A stretch of 64,000 nt of DNA from Klebsiella ornithinolytica NBRC 105727 = ATCC 31898 (GTDB taxonomy: Bacteria > Pseudomonadota > Gammaproteobacteria > Enterobacterales > Enterobacteriaceae), in the NCBI RefSeq assembly GCF_001598295.1, contig NZ_BCYR01000012.1, forward strand, positions 1 to 64,000, written 5' to 3'. Under the pieces are notes generated by a model. That model saw only the letters and a program-made list of their open reading frames with translations, did no database searches and was not told the DNA's origin. Made by a program: the position numbers and the translations under genes. Positions 47,204 to 60,859 of this stretch are shown here, piece by piece. Numbering within the stretch: position 1 is the first letter of the stretch; every line of letters starts with the position of its first letter.

Positions 47204-47526
47204 AATTTTTCCAACGCTTCCGAGAGAGCACGGTTATCGAGGTCAGCAACCCCTTTCTTTGCCACCACCACGAAATCCATTGGCGGGAGTTCATGTTGAC
47301 GCAAACGAAAACTTTCACGCGTCAGACGTTTAATCCGATTGCGTTCATGTGCGCGTTTGACGTTTTTCTTGGCGACGGTAAGACCGATGCGGGGATGCCC
47401 CAGCGAATTCAGGCGGCCGAGGATGGTGATTTGCGGCGTGCCAGCCCGTTGTGGCTGCTGGAAGACGAAAGTGAAATGACTGGGAGTTAACAAACGTAAC
47501 TCCCTGGGAAATGCGAGCTTAACCAC
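47167..47526 (-). CDS. rnpA: Ribonuclease P protein component
   Basis: A 119-residue basic protein that helps the RNase P RNA remove 5' leaders from pre-tRNA. The RNR-type motif [17 protein letters not shown] lies in the middle. The start is GTG at 47526, 15 bp after rpmH. It overlaps yidD at its 3' end. Length equals E. coli RnpA. Confidence 0.97.
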   Translation of the reverse strand: MVKLAFPRELRLLTPSHFTFVFQQPQRAGTPQITILGRLNSLGHPRIGLTVAKKNVKRAHERNRIKRLTRESFRLRQHELPPMDFVVVAKKGVADLDNRALSEALEKLWRRHCRLAPGS

Positions 47527-47541
47527 GCAGGGTTAGCTTTA

Positions 47542-48303
<762 letters not shown>

Positions 48304-49710
48304 GTGTCACTTTCGCTTTGGCAGCAGTGTCTTGCCCGATTGCAGGATGAGTTACCAGCCACAGAATTCAGTATGTGGATACGCCCGTTGCAGGCGGAAT
48401 TGAGCGATAACACGTTGGCACTGTATGCGCCAAACCGTTTTGTGCTCGATTGGGTAAGGGATAAATACCTCAATAATATCAATGGACTCCTCAATGATTT
48501 TTGCGGTGCTGATGCCCCACAGCTGCGATTTGAAGTCGGGACCCGCCCGGCGGTGCAGGCGCAACGCGGTGCGGTAAATACGCATGTCGCGACCGCTACA
48601 CCGGCAGCGCAGGTTCAAACGGCGCGCGTCGCGCCCACGATCGTGCGTCCTGGCTGGGATAACGTCCCGGCCCCGGCGGAGCCGACCTACCGCTCTAACG
48701 TCAACGTTAAGCACACCTTCGACAACTTTGTTGAAGGTAAATCTAACCAGCTGGCTCGTGCGGCGGCGCGTCAGGTTGCCGATAACCCGGGCGGTGCATA
48801 TAACCCTCTATTCCTTTATGGCGGTACCGGTCTGGGTAAAACCCACCTGTTGCACGCGGTTGGTAACGGCATTGTTGCGCGCAAACCCAACGCCAAAGTG
48901 GTCTATATGCACTCGGAGCGTTTTGTTCAGGACATGGTTAAAGCGTTACAGAACAACGCTATTGAAGAGTTTAAACGCTACTACCGCTCCGTCGATGCCC
49001 TGCTGATCGATGATATTCAGTTCTTTGCCAATAAAGAGCGTTCTCAGGAAGAGTTTTTCCACACCTTTAATGCCCTGCTGGAAGGTAATCAGCAGATCAT
49101 TCTCACCTCGGATCGCTATCCGAAAGAGATCAATGGTGTTGAGGATCGTCTGAAATCCCGCTTTGGCTGGGGGCTGACGGTGGCGATCGAGCCGCCTGAG
49201 CTGGAAACCCGTGTTGCGATCCTGATGAAAAAAGCCGACGAAAATGACATTCGTCTGCCGGGAGAAGTGGCCTTCTTTATCGCCAAGCGTCTACGCTCTA
49301 ACGTACGTGAGCTGGAAGGGGCGCTGAACCGCGTTATCGCCAATGCCAACTTTACCGGCCGGGCGATCACCATCGATTTCGTGCGCGAAGCGCTGCGCGA
49401 CCTGCTGGCGCTGCAGGAAAAACTGGTCACCATCGACAATATTCAGAAGACGGTGGCGGAATATTACAAGATTAAGGTAGCGGATTTGTTGTCGAAACGC
49501 CGCTCCCGTTCGGTGGCGCGTCCACGCCAGATGGCGATGGCGCTGGCGAAAGAACTGACCAACCACAGTTTGCCGGAAATCGGCGATGCGTTTGGCGGTC
49601 GCGACCATACCACCGTGCTACACGCCTGTCGTAAGATTGAGCAGCTGCGTGAAGAAAGCCACGATATCAAAGAAGACTTTTCCAATTTAATCAGAACATT
49701 ATCCTCGTGA
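48304..49710 (+). CDS. dnaA: Chromosomal replication initiator DnaA
   Basis: A 468-residue AAA+ initiator. Domain I begins [17 protein letters not shown], and domain II is a variable linker (about 87-130). Walker A is GGTGLGKT at 173-180 and Walker B is LLIDDIQF. The domain IV DNA-binding signature [18 protein letters not shown] is near the C-terminus. The start is GTG at 48304, as in E. coli; an in-frame ATG at 48199 would add 35 unrelated residues. It begins the dnaA-dnaN-recF-gyrB series. Confidence 0.97.
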   Translation: MSLSLWQQCLARLQDELPATEFSMWIRPLQAELSDNTLALYAPNRFVLDWVRDKYLNNINGLLNDFCGADAPQLRFEVGTRPAVQAQRGAVNTHVATATPAAQVQTARVAPTIVRPGWDNVPAPAEPTYRSNVNVKHTFDNFVEGKSNQLARAAARQVADNPGGAYNPLFLYGGTGLGKTHLLHAVGNGIVARKPNAKVVYMHSERFVQDMVKALQNNAIEEFKRYYRSVDALLIDDIQFFANKERSQEEFFHTFNALLEGNQQIILTSDRYPKEINGVEDRLKSRFGWGLTVAIEPPELETRVAILMKKADENDIRLPGEVAFFIAKRLRSNVRELEGALNRVIANANFTGRAITIDFVREALRDLLALQEKLVTIDNIQKTVAEYYKIKVADLLSKRRSRSVARPRQMAMALAKELTNHSLPEIGDAFGGRDHTTVLHACRKIEQLREESHDIKEDFSNLIRTLSS

Positions 49711-49714
49711 CGCT

Positions 49715-50815
49715 ATGAAATTTACCGTAGAACGTGAACATTTATTAAAACCGCTGCAACAGGTGAGCGGTCCCTTAGGGGGTCGTCCGACGCTGCCAAT
49801 TCTCGGTAACCTGCTGCTTCAGGTCTCGGATGGCGCGCTGTCGCTGACCGGTACGGACCTCGAAATGGAAATGGTGGCGCGCGTTGCGCTGATTCAACCC
49901 CATGAGGCGGGTGCAACGACCGTTCCGGCGCGAAAATTCTTTGATATCTGCCGCGGCCTGCCCGAAGGCGCGGAGATTGCCGTTCAGCTGGAAGGCGATC
50001 GGATGCTGGTGCGTTCCGGACGCAGCCGTTTTTCGCTGTCGACCCTGCCCGCTGCCGATTTCCCGAATCTTGATGACTGGCAGAGTGAAGTCGAATTTAC
50101 CCTGCCGCAGGCGACCATGAAGCGCCTGATTGAAGCCACGCAGTTTTCGATGGCGCATCAGGATGTGCGTTATTACTTAAACGGCATGCTGTTTGAAACC
50201 GAAGGTGACGAACTGCGTACCGTTGCCACCGACGGACACCGTCTGGCGGTCTGTTCAATGCCGCTGGGTGAATCGTTGCCGAATCACTCGGTGATCGTGC
50301 CGCGTAAAGGGGTGATTGAGCTGATGCGCATGCTTGATGGCGGCGATACGCCGCTGCGCGTGCAGATTGGCAGCAACAATATTCGCGCCCACGTCGGTGA
50401 TTTTATCTTCACTTCGAAGCTGGTTGACGGTCGTTTCCCTGATTATCGCCGGGTATTGCCGAAGAATCCGGATAAACATCTGGATGCGGGCTGCGATATT
50501 CTTAAGCAGGCCTTTGCCCGCGCGGCGATTCTGTCGAACGAAAAATTCCGCGGCGTGCGTCTCTATGTCAGCGAAAATCAGCTGAAAATCACAGCCAATA
50601 ACCCGGAACAGGAAGAAGCGGAAGAGATTCTCGACGTTTCCTACTCCGGCAGCGAGATGGAAATCGGCTTTAACGTCAGCTATGTGCTGGATGTGCTTAA
50701 TGCGCTGAAGTGCGAAAATGTGCGTATTTTGCTGACCGATTCGGTATCGAGCGTGCAGATTGAGGATGCGGCGTCGCAATCGGCAGCCTACGTTGTCATG
50801 CCCATGAGATTGTAG
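49715..50815 (+). CDS. dnaN: DNA polymerase III beta subunit (sliding clamp)
   Basis: A 366-residue clamp made of three structurally repeated domains that dimerises around DNA. The C-terminus YVVMPMRL forms part of the partner-binding groove region. It begins 4 bp after dnaA, so translation is probably coupled. In E. coli recF follows at once; here a 138-bp spacer with a palindromic repeat intervenes. Confidence 0.98.
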   Translation: MKFTVEREHLLKPLQQVSGPLGGRPTLPILGNLLLQVSDGALSLTGTDLEMEMVARVALIQPHEAGATTVPARKFFDICRGLPEGAEIAVQLEGDRMLVRSGRSRFSLSTLPAADFPNLDDWQSEVEFTLPQATMKRLIEATQFSMAHQDVRYYLNGMLFETEGDELRTVATDGHRLAVCSMPLGESLPNHSVIVPRKGVIELMRMLDGGDTPLRVQIGSNNIRAHVGDFIFTSKLVDGRFPDYRRVLPKNPDKHLDAGCDILKQAFARAAILSNEKFRGVRLYVSENQLKITANNPEQEEAEEILDVSYSGSEMEIGFNVSYVLDVLNALKCENVRILLTDSVSSVQIEDAASQSAAYVVMPMRL

Positions 50816-50862
50816 AAAATATCGGGCTATCTTACTTGTTATTCTGGCTCCGGGCAGTGCTC

Positions 50863-50896
50863 GCAATCCTCACGTACTGTAGTACGCTGCGGTTGC
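50863..50896. repeat. Imperfect palindromic repeat in the dnaN-recF spacer
   Basis: An imperfect inverted repeat with core CGTAC-TGTA-GTACG and outer CC/GG and GCAA/TTGC pairings. It lies in a 138-bp spacer that E. coli lacks. Similar CCTCACGTACT-type palindromes are common intergenic repeats in enterobacteria, by recollection rather than search. Confidence 0.55.
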
Positions 50897-50953
50897 TGCG
50901 CGCTGGCCGTAACCAGACTAACTGCGACGATAACGCCCTGGCTATGAGTTGAT

Positions 50954-54470
<3,517 letters not shown>

Positions 54471-54525
54471 GCTTATCTGCTGGTCCCCGGTGGCGCGATG
54501 CCGGCCGGGGCGACGGAATATGCTG

Positions 54526-54557
54526 TCCGGATAGGGTGCCTGGCGCCACTATCCGGG
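54526..54557. repeat. REP-like palindrome after gyrB
   Basis: CCGGATAG pairs with CTATCCGG around a GC-rich centre in the 213-bp gyrB-yidA spacer; another GC-rich inverted repeat (CCCCGG/CCGGGG) precedes it near 54484-54510. Neither has a T-tract. E. coli has yidB in this place. Confidence 0.55.
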
Positions 54558-54683
54558 CGTTCCACTGGCCTAAAAGAGGAATTCCTCGTTTCGATCCTAT
54601 CCTCGTTTTCCCCTTCTTCTGTTGCTGTTTTTTGAGCGGAATCGCGTTAGCATGGCCCAGGACTCATCTTACCTGGGGATCTC

Positions 54684-55496
54684 ATGGCTATAAAACTGAT
54701 TGCAATTGATATGGACGGTACGCTGCTGCTGCCTGACCATACCATCTCTCCTGCTGTTAAAACCGCGATTGCCGCGGCGCGCGCGCGTGGCGTCAACGTT
54801 GTGCTCACCACCGGCCGTCCGTATGCCGGTGTGCATAGCTATCTGAAAGAGCTGCACATGGAACAGCCGGGAGACTACTGCATCACCTACAACGGCGCAT
54901 TAGTACAGAAGGCAAGCGACGGCAGCACCATGGCGCAAACAGCGCTGAGCTATGATGACTACCGCTATCTTGAACAGCTTTCCCGCGATGTCGGCTCCCA
55001 CTTCCATGCTCTCGATCGCAATACGCTGTATACCGCGAACCGCGATGTGAGCTACTACACGGTGCATGAATCCTACGTGGCGACGATTCCGCTGGTCTTC
55101 TGCGAAGCAGAAAATATGGACCCGAATATCCAGCTGCTGAAGGTGATGATGATCGATGAGCCGGCAATCCTTGACCAGGCTATCGCCCGTATCCCGGCGG
55201 AAGTCAAAGAGAAGTATACCGTGCTGAAAAGCGCGCCGTACTTCCTCGAAATCCTCGATAAGCGCGTCAATAAAGGAACCGGCGTGAAGTCTCTGGCCGA
55301 TGCGCTGAATATCAAGCAGGAAGAGATCATGGCGATTGGCGATCAGGAAAACGACATTGCGATGATTGAGTTTGCTGGCGTCGGCGTAGCGATGGATAAC
55401 GCGATTCCGACCGTGAAGGAAGCCGCTAACTTCATCACCAAATCGAACCTTGAAGATGGTGTAGCCTGGGCGATTGAGAAGTACGTTTTATCCTGA
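54684..55496 (+). CDS. yidA: HAD-family sugar phosphatase YidA (Cof type)
   Basis: A 270-residue HAD-IIB phosphatase. Motif I is AIDMDGTLL with D9 and D11, motif II has VLTTGR, and motif IV is AIGDQENDIAMIEF. E. coli YidA dephosphorylates several sugar phosphates in vitro. A 10-bp hairpin without a T-tract (TCAGGCCCGA/TCGGGCCTGA at 55505-55529) follows. Length equals E. coli YidA. Confidence 0.95.
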   Translation: MAIKLIAIDMDGTLLLPDHTISPAVKTAIAAARARGVNVVLTTGRPYAGVHSYLKELHMEQPGDYCITYNGALVQKASDGSTMAQTALSYDDYRYLEQLSRDVGSHFHALDRNTLYTANRDVSYYTVHESYVATIPLVFCEAENMDPNIQLLKVMMIDEPAILDQAIARIPAEVKEKYTVLKSAPYFLEILDKRVNKGTGVKSLADALNIKQEEIMAIGDQENDIAMIEFAGVGVAMDNAIPTVKEAANFITKSNLEDGVAWAIEKYVLS

Positions 55497-55758
55497 CCCG
55501 ATCTTCAGGCCCGATGATTTCGGGCCTGACTCCACCTTGACGATGCCTAAAATGAACCACTTCGTCATTTTTTGCCTCACTGCACGCCAGTCCGCACAGA
55601 AGTCTCCCCTTCATTATTGCAAATTCGATAAGCTTTCCTTCTTAAATTGATGAATCCGTACCGCCCTCGAAAAGTCATGCTGGATGCCAACTATACTCAA
55701 ACCCGACGCGATTTCGCATTGCGGGCCGTCATCACCTTTATCCCGGAGAGAAACGTTT

Positions 55759-56898
55759 TTGAGCACGCTGCGTAGCGTCATTCTGTGTTGTACCGCATGC
55801 TCTTTTATCGGGCAGGCGCAGGCGCAAGCATTGAGCCGGGAACATATTGATGACTGGTTAAAAAACCTGGGCGCCAGCGACCAGTTCGATGCTTCGAAAG
55901 GGATCGACTGGGGCGTAATGCCCGGACCGTTCTACACGCCGGAGCTCGGTCTGGGAATCGGCACCGCGATTGTCGGCATGTATCGTCCCGATCCCGCCGA
56001 TACCGTTAGTCAAAACTCGACGTTAACGCTCAGCGGTTACGCCAGTTCCACCGGCGCCTTTGGTATTAGCGTAAAAAACTACGCCTTTTTTGCCGACGAT
56101 CTCTGGCGCATCTTCGTCGAAGGTTCGCTGGCCAATACGCCAACCTATTACTGGGGACAAGGTTTCACTGCTGCCGATAATGACGGTGGCAAAGAGAAAT
56201 ATACCGCGCAGGTACTGACGCTGCGGCCCACCGTGTATCGACAGCTGGTGGACAATGTGTATCTTGGCGTGGGCTGGTCACTGGCCGCCCAGAATGCCGA
56301 TGAGATGGACCGCGACAATTTGCCCAAAATTGAAAGCACTCCTCAGGGGCCCTCGGTATTCAGCTCTGGCTTCAGCATCGATATGAACTGGGACGATCGG
56401 GATTTTGTTCCGAACCCTCGTCAGGGCCAGTATGCGGACCTCCGCTATACCCACTATGCTCCGGGGCTGGGGAGCGATACCCGATTTGATGAATGGCATC
56501 TTCACTACAGCCGCTACACCGCGCTCAGCGAAAAAAGCGTCCTGGCCTGGGAGGCCGACGGAGTATTTACTCAGGGCGATGTCCCCTGGAGCATGCTGCC
56601 GCTTCTCGGCAGCGATGAACGCATGCGCGGTTATTATCAGGGGCGCTATCGCGATAAAAATGTGCTGAGCGCCCAGCTGGAGTATCGTCGCCAGCTGACC
56701 TGGCGCCATGGCATTGTTGCCTGGGTTGGCGCAGGGACGATGGGACCTTCCGTTGATTCTCTGAATGACGGCCGTTGGCTACCGACGGCGGGCGTTGGCT
56801 ATCGCTTTGAATTTAAACCTCGGGTGAATATTCGCCTGGACTATGGTATCGGCAAAGGCAGCAGCGGCTTTTACTTCCAGGTTGGTGAAGCCTTCTGA
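55759..56898 (+). CDS. BamA/TamA-type outer-membrane barrel protein without POTRA domains
   Basis: Probably 379 residues. A TTG start at 55759 is proposed because GGAGAG lies 8 nt upstream and the peptide then opens as a signal sequence ending near FIGQAQAQA; the frame extends to 55684. After a short helical linker, PFYTPELGLGIG opens a run of amphipathic beta-strands typical of the Omp85 surface-antigen barrel, with NWDDRDFVPNPRQG, RMRGYYQGRYRDKN and the closing strand ending in GEAF. No POTRA repeats are present. The function is unknown. E. coli K-12 carries yidX near this place instead. Confidence 0.75.
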   Translation: MSTLRSVILCCTACSFIGQAQAQALSREHIDDWLKNLGASDQFDASKGIDWGVMPGPFYTPELGLGIGTAIVGMYRPDPADTVSQNSTLTLSGYASSTGAFGISVKNYAFFADDLWRIFVEGSLANTPTYYWGQGFTAADNDGGKEKYTAQVLTLRPTVYRQLVDNVYLGVGWSLAAQNADEMDRDNLPKIESTPQGPSVFSSGFSIDMNWDDRDFVPNPRQGQYADLRYTHYAPGLGSDTRFDEWHLHYSRYTALSEKSVLAWEADGVFTQGDVPWSMLPLLGSDERMRGYYQGRYRDKNVLSAQLEYRRQLTWRHGIVAWVGAGTMGPSVDSLNDGRWLPTAGVGYRFEFKPRVNIRLDYGIGKGSSGFYFQVGEAF

Positions 56899-56996
56899 TC
56901 GTTTTGTACCTCGCCCTCTTATTCTGACTTCCCTTCTGACTGCGGCCTTCCGGTTCGCTTTTTTTATTTTATCAATTGTTCTTTTTGTGATCTAAA

Positions 56997-57007
56997 TTGT
57001 AGTACAA
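56997..57007. promoter_or_regulatory. DgoR-like operator 1
   Basis: TTGTAGTACAA is an 11-bp palindrome fitting the FCD-type GntR operator pattern TNGTNNNACNA. It lies 128 bp upstream of dgoR in the dgo promoter region, which also has a TGTGA half-CRP motif near 56986. Confidence 0.65.
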
Positions 57008-57017
57008 CATTGTTGTT

Positions 57018-57028
57018 TGGTACTACTA
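57018..57028. promoter_or_regulatory. DgoR-like operator 2
   Basis: TGGTACTACTA also fits TNGTNNNACNA. Its centre is 21 bp from operator 1, two helical turns, so two dimers could sit on one face of the DNA. Confidence 0.6.
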
Positions 57029-57134
57029 TGTGGCACAACAGATGGCGAAGAGCATCACGTTTGTACTGCAAAGGTGAGGTAAAAACCGGCAGTCAGGGTA
57101 AAGTAAGGCAGAGTGACTTCTTAAAGGACATGCC

Positions 57135-57824
57135 ATGAACCTGACTAAAACCGACCGCATCATAGTGACGCTGGGTCGCCAGATTGTAGGGGGCAAGTAC
57201 GTTCCCGGATCGGCACTGCCGGCTGAAGCGGAACTGTGTGAAGAGTTTGAAACCTCACGCAATATTATTCGCGAAGTGTTTCGCTCTTTGATGGCGAAGC
57301 GGCTGATTGAAATGAAGCGTTATCGTGGTGCTTTCGTCTCGCCGCGTAACCACTGGAATTACCTGGATACCGAGGTGCTGCAGTGGGTGCTTGAGCATGA
57401 TTACGACCCGCGCCTTATCGGCGCTATGAGCGAAGTCCGTAACCTGGTTGAACCGGCCATCGCCCGTTGGGCTGCAGAGCGCGCAACCTCGAGCGATTTG
57501 GCACAAATTGAAGATGCGCTCAACGACATGATCGCCAACAACCAGGACCGGGACGCGTTTAACGAAGCCGACATTCGCTATCACGAAGCGGTGCTGCAGT
57601 CGGTCCATAACCCGGTGTTACAGCAGCTGAGCGTGGCAATCAGCTCGCTGCAGAGAGCGGTATTTGAACGAACCTGGATGGGGGATGAAGGCAACATGCC
57701 GAAAACCCTCCAGGAACATAAGGCGCTGTTTGATGCCATCCGGCATCAGGATAGCGAAGCGGCGGAGCAGGCGGCGCTCACCATGATCGCCAGCTCAACA
57801 CGAAGGCTGAAGGAAATCACATGA
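57135..57824 (+). CDS. dgoR: D-galactonate operon repressor DgoR (GntR/FCD)
   Basis: A 229-residue GntR regulator. The winged HTH has FETSRNIIREVFRSLMAKRLI (about 38-58), and the C-terminal FCD domain has FNEADIRYHEAVLQSVHNP with the D/H ligand set. It represses dgo and responds to D-galactonate in E. coli. It is first in dgoRKADT and overlaps dgoK by ATGA. An AAAGGACATGCC ribosome binding region precedes it. Confidence 0.96.
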   Translation: MNLTKTDRIIVTLGRQIVGGKYVPGSALPAEAELCEEFETSRNIIREVFRSLMAKRLIEMKRYRGAFVSPRNHWNYLDTEVLQWVLEHDYDPRLIGAMSEVRNLVEPAIARWAAERATSSDLAQIEDALNDMIANNQDRDAFNEADIRYHEAVLQSVHNPVLQQLSVAISSLQRAVFERTWMGDEGNMPKTLQEHKALFDAIRHQDSEAAEQAALTMIASSTRRLKEIT

Positions 57825-58735
57825 CATCTCGCTACATCGCAATTGACTGGGGATCGACCAATCTGCGCGCCTGGCTTTATCAGGGCGATGAATGCCTGGA
57901 GAGCAGGCAATCAGAAGCTGGCGTCACTCGCCTGAACGGCAGGTCCCCGGCGGCGGTGTTTAGCGATATAACCGAAAACTGGAGGGATGGTGCGACTCCG
58001 GTAGTGATGGCGGGAATGGTGGGCAGTAACGTGGGATGGAAAACCGCCCCTTATCTGCCGGTTCCCGTCAGTTTTTCGGACATTGGTCAGCAGTTGACGG
58101 CCGTTGGCGACAATATCTGGATTGTCCCAGGCCTGTGCGTCTCTCGTGATAATCACCATAACGTGATGCGCGGTGAAGAGACGCAGCTGCTCGGGGCGCA
58201 GACCCTTTCATCCACTTCTGTTTATGTTATGCCCGGCACCCATTGTAAATGGGTGCAGGCCGACAGCCAGCAGATCCATGATTTTCGCACCGTCATGACC
58301 GGTGAACTGCATCATCTGCTGCTGCGCCATTCTCTGGTCGGCGCAGGGTTACCGGAGCAAATATTCGCACCCGCCGCATTCCGTGCCGGGCTCGATCGCG
58401 GGCTGACGTCTCCTGACGTATTGCCACAGCTTTTCGAGGTTCGTGCGGCCCATGTGCTGGGTTCGCTTCCACGTGAGCAGGTCAGTGAGTTTTTATCCGG
58501 CCTGCTGATTGGCGCTGAAGTGGCCACGATGAGTGAACAGTTTGCCGGGTCGCAGGCGATAACGCTGGTTTCAGGATCGTCGTTGGCCTCGCGTTACGTT
58601 CAGGCATTTCATGCTCTTGGGCGCGACGTGGCGACGGTCGATGGCGATGCGGCATTTCAGGCGGGTATACGCTTCATTATTCAATCTGCCTCCTTGCTAC
58701 ATCCGGGCGCGATTCGTCCCGCTCCTTATCCCTGA
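57821..58735 (+). CDS. dgoK: 2-dehydro-3-deoxygalactonokinase
   Basis: A 304-residue kinase of the DgoK family that phosphorylates 2-keto-3-deoxygalactonate. The N-terminal AIDWGSTNLRAW and the PGTHCKWV motif are family marks. It is about 12 residues longer than E. coli DgoK: after FQAGIR the C-terminus reads FIIQSASLLHPG and on to PAPYP, while E. coli ends SIAHAVAN and overlaps dgoA. Here a 141-bp gap separates the two genes. Confidence 0.94.
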   Translation: MTSRYIAIDWGSTNLRAWLYQGDECLESRQSEAGVTRLNGRSPAAVFSDITENWRDGATPVVMAGMVGSNVGWKTAPYLPVPVSFSDIGQQLTAVGDNIWIVPGLCVSRDNHHNVMRGEETQLLGAQTLSSTSVYVMPGTHCKWVQADSQQIHDFRTVMTGELHHLLLRHSLVGAGLPEQIFAPAAFRAGLDRGLTSPDVLPQLFEVRAAHVLGSLPREQVSEFLSGLLIGAEVATMSEQFAGSQAITLVSGSSLASRYVQAFHALGRDVATVDGDAAFQAGIRFIIQSASLLHPGAIRPAPYP

Positions 58736-58876
58736 CGCGCCCGCTGGGCGCAGTGTTCCAGTCTGTTCCTGAGCGACGGGGCTACCCGATCGCTGAATTG
58801 AGTGTACGTCTGAGGATTTTCAGGCGGGCGTCTTGACGCATTCTTAATGGCTTTGTGTAACTAAGGAGCATCGCAA

Positions 58877-59494
58877 ATGCAGTGGCAAACAAAGATTCCA
58901 CTCATCGCAATTCTGCGCGGCGTGACGCCGGAAGAGGCGCTGGCCCACGTTGGCGCAGTGATTAACGCCGGATTCGACGCCGTCGAAATCCCGTTGAACT
59001 CTCCCCGTTGGCAGCAGAGCATTCCGGCGATTGTTGAGGCGTTTGGCGAACAGGCGCTGATTGGCGCAGGTACCGTGCTGCAACCGGAGCAGGTTGATGA
59101 ACTGGCGAAAATGGGCTGCCGGCTTATTGTGACGCCCAACATTCAGGCAGACGTCATTCGCCGGGCGGTGGGCTACGGCATGACCGTCTGTCCGGGATGC
59201 GCTACGGCTACCGAAGCCTTTACCGCGCTTGACGCAGGCGCGCAGGCGCTGAAGGTCTTTCCATCCTCTGCGTTTGGGCCGGACTATATCAAGGCGCTGA
59301 AAGCCGTATTACCGCCGGAGATTCCTGTGTTCGCCGTTGGCGGTGTAACGCCGGAGAATTTGTCGCAATGGATTGATGCCGGTTGTGCCGGTGCCGGGCT
59401 GGGCAGCGATCTTTATCGCGCCGGACAGTCCGTCGAGCGTACCGCCCAGCAGGCAACCGCATTTGTTAAAGCGTATCGGGAGGCAGTGCAATGA
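58877..59494 (+). CDS. dgoA: 2-dehydro-3-deoxy-6-phosphogalactonate aldolase
   Basis: A 205-residue KDPG/KDPGal-type class I aldolase that yields pyruvate and glyceraldehyde 3-phosphate. E37 and the Schiff-base K126 (ALKVFPSS) are in place. The ATG has AAGGAG 8 nt upstream and overlaps the dgoD start by ATGA at its end. The same proteins are often called KDPGal aldolase. Confidence 0.96.
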   Translation: MQWQTKIPLIAILRGVTPEEALAHVGAVINAGFDAVEIPLNSPRWQQSIPAIVEAFGEQALIGAGTVLQPEQVDELAKMGCRLIVTPNIQADVIRRAVGYGMTVCPGCATATEAFTALDAGAQALKVFPSSAFGPDYIKALKAVLPPEIPVFAVGGVTPENLSQWIDAGCAGAGLGSDLYRAGQSVERTAQQATAFVKAYREAVQ

Positions 59495-60639
59495 AAATAA
59501 CCAAACTCACCACCTATCGTTTACCCCCGCGTTGGCTGTTTCTGAAAATTGAAACGGATGAAGGCGTTGTTGGCTGGGGTGAACCGGTGATTGAAGGACG
59601 TGCGCGTACCGTGGAAGCGGCCGTTCACGAGCTAGGGGAATATCTGATTGGCGCGGATCCGGCACGCATCAACGATCTGTGGCAGGTGATGTACCGGGCC
59701 GGTTTTTATCGCGGTGGCCCCATTCTGATGAGCGCCATTGCCGGTATTGACCAGGCGCTGTGGGATATCAAAGGTAAGGTGCTGAATGCGCCGGTCTGGC
59801 AGCTAATGGGAGGACTGGTACGTGACAGCATCAAAGCTTACAGCTGGGTGGGCGGCGACCGTCCTGCTGAAGTCATTGATGGTATTAAAAAGCTGCGTGA
59901 AATTGGTTTTGATACCTTTAAATTAAATGGCTGTGAAGAGATGGGCGTGATTGATAATTCACGCGCGGTGGATGCGGCGGTGAATACCGTGGCGCAAATT
60001 CGTGAAGCGTTCGGCAACGAAATTGAATTTGGTCTCGATTTTCATGGTCGCGTTAGCGCCCCGATGGCCAAAGTTTTAATTAAAGAGCTGGAACAATATC
60101 GCCCGCTGTTTATTGAGGAGCCGGTGCTGGCAGAGCAGGCGGAATATTATCCGAAGCTGGCGGCACAAACGCATATTCCTATTGCGGCCGGTGAGCGGAT
60201 GTTCTCACGTTTTGAGTTTAAACGTGTGCTGGAGGCGGGGGGGCTGGCTATTCTGCAGCCGGACCTGTCACATGCCGGCGGTATTACCGAATGCTATAAA
60301 ATCGCCGGGATGGCGGAAGCGTACGATGTGGCGCTGGCGCCGCATTGCCCGCTGGGACCCGTGGCGTTGGCTGCCTGCCTGCATATCGATTTTGTCTCGC
60401 GCAATGCGGTATTCCAGGAGCAAAGCATGGGGATTCATTACAACAAGGGTGCCGAGCTGCTTGATTTTGTGAAGAATAAAGAGGACTTCAATATGACCGG
60501 CGGTTTCTTTAAACCGTTAATGAAGCCGGGGCTGGGTGTAGAAATTGATGAGGCCCGGGTAATCGAACTCAGCCAAAATGCGCCGGACTGGCGTAACCCG
60601 TTGTGGCGGCATGAGGATGGCTCCGTCGCGGAATGGTAA
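59491..60639 (+). CDS. dgoD: D-galactonate dehydratase
   Basis: A 382-residue enolase-superfamily enzyme that converts D-galactonate to 2-keto-3-deoxygalactonate. The metal ligands D183, E209 and E235 and the catalytic H185 and H285 match the E. coli numbering. It overlaps dgoA by 4 bp. Its stop codon abuts an ERIC element that separates it from dgoT. Confidence 0.97.
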   Translation: MKITKLTTYRLPPRWLFLKIETDEGVVGWGEPVIEGRARTVEAAVHELGEYLIGADPARINDLWQVMYRAGFYRGGPILMSAIAGIDQALWDIKGKVLNAPVWQLMGGLVRDSIKAYSWVGGDRPAEVIDGIKKLREIGFDTFKLNGCEEMGVIDNSRAVDAAVNTVAQIREAFGNEIEFGLDFHGRVSAPMAKVLIKELEQYRPLFIEEPVLAEQAEYYPKLAAQTHIPIAAGERMFSRFEFKRVLEAGGLAILQPDLSHAGGITECYKIAGMAEAYDVALAPHCPLGPVALAACLHIDFVSRNAVFQEQSMGIHYNKGAELLDFVKNKEDFNMTGGFFKPLMKPGLGVEIDEARVIELSQNAPDWRNPLWRHEDGSVAEW

Positions 60640-60765
60640 ATGCTCTTCATATTTCACGCCACAGGTGCGTTGGCTGCGATTGCGCACCCCGGTCACTTAC
60701 TAATGTAAGCTCCCGGGGATTTGCAATCTTGCCGCCTTCCTGCAACGTGAACTATTTAGAGCATT
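60639..60765. repeat. ERIC element between dgoD and dgoT
   Basis: A 127-bp imperfect palindrome with ends AATGCTC and GAGCATT, the canonical ERIC length. Its core contains ATGTAAGCTCCCGGGGATT and ACCCCGGTCACTTACT, which match the ERIC1R and ERIC2 primer consensus closely. It starts on the last base of the dgoD stop codon and lies inside the dgo transcription unit. Confidence 0.92.
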
Positions 60766-60859
60766 CGTAAGCAAAAATATAAATTTTAAATACACCCTCT
60801 GTAAACTACAGGGCATGGTGAGCGGCTTCGCTATGCCCAAAATCTGGAGACAGATTGCT

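Noticed and set aside
58833-58861. TTGACG, 17 bp, TGTAAC as a private dgoA promoter
   Set aside because: The predicted start would fall in or just after the dgoA ribosome binding site, leaving almost no leader.
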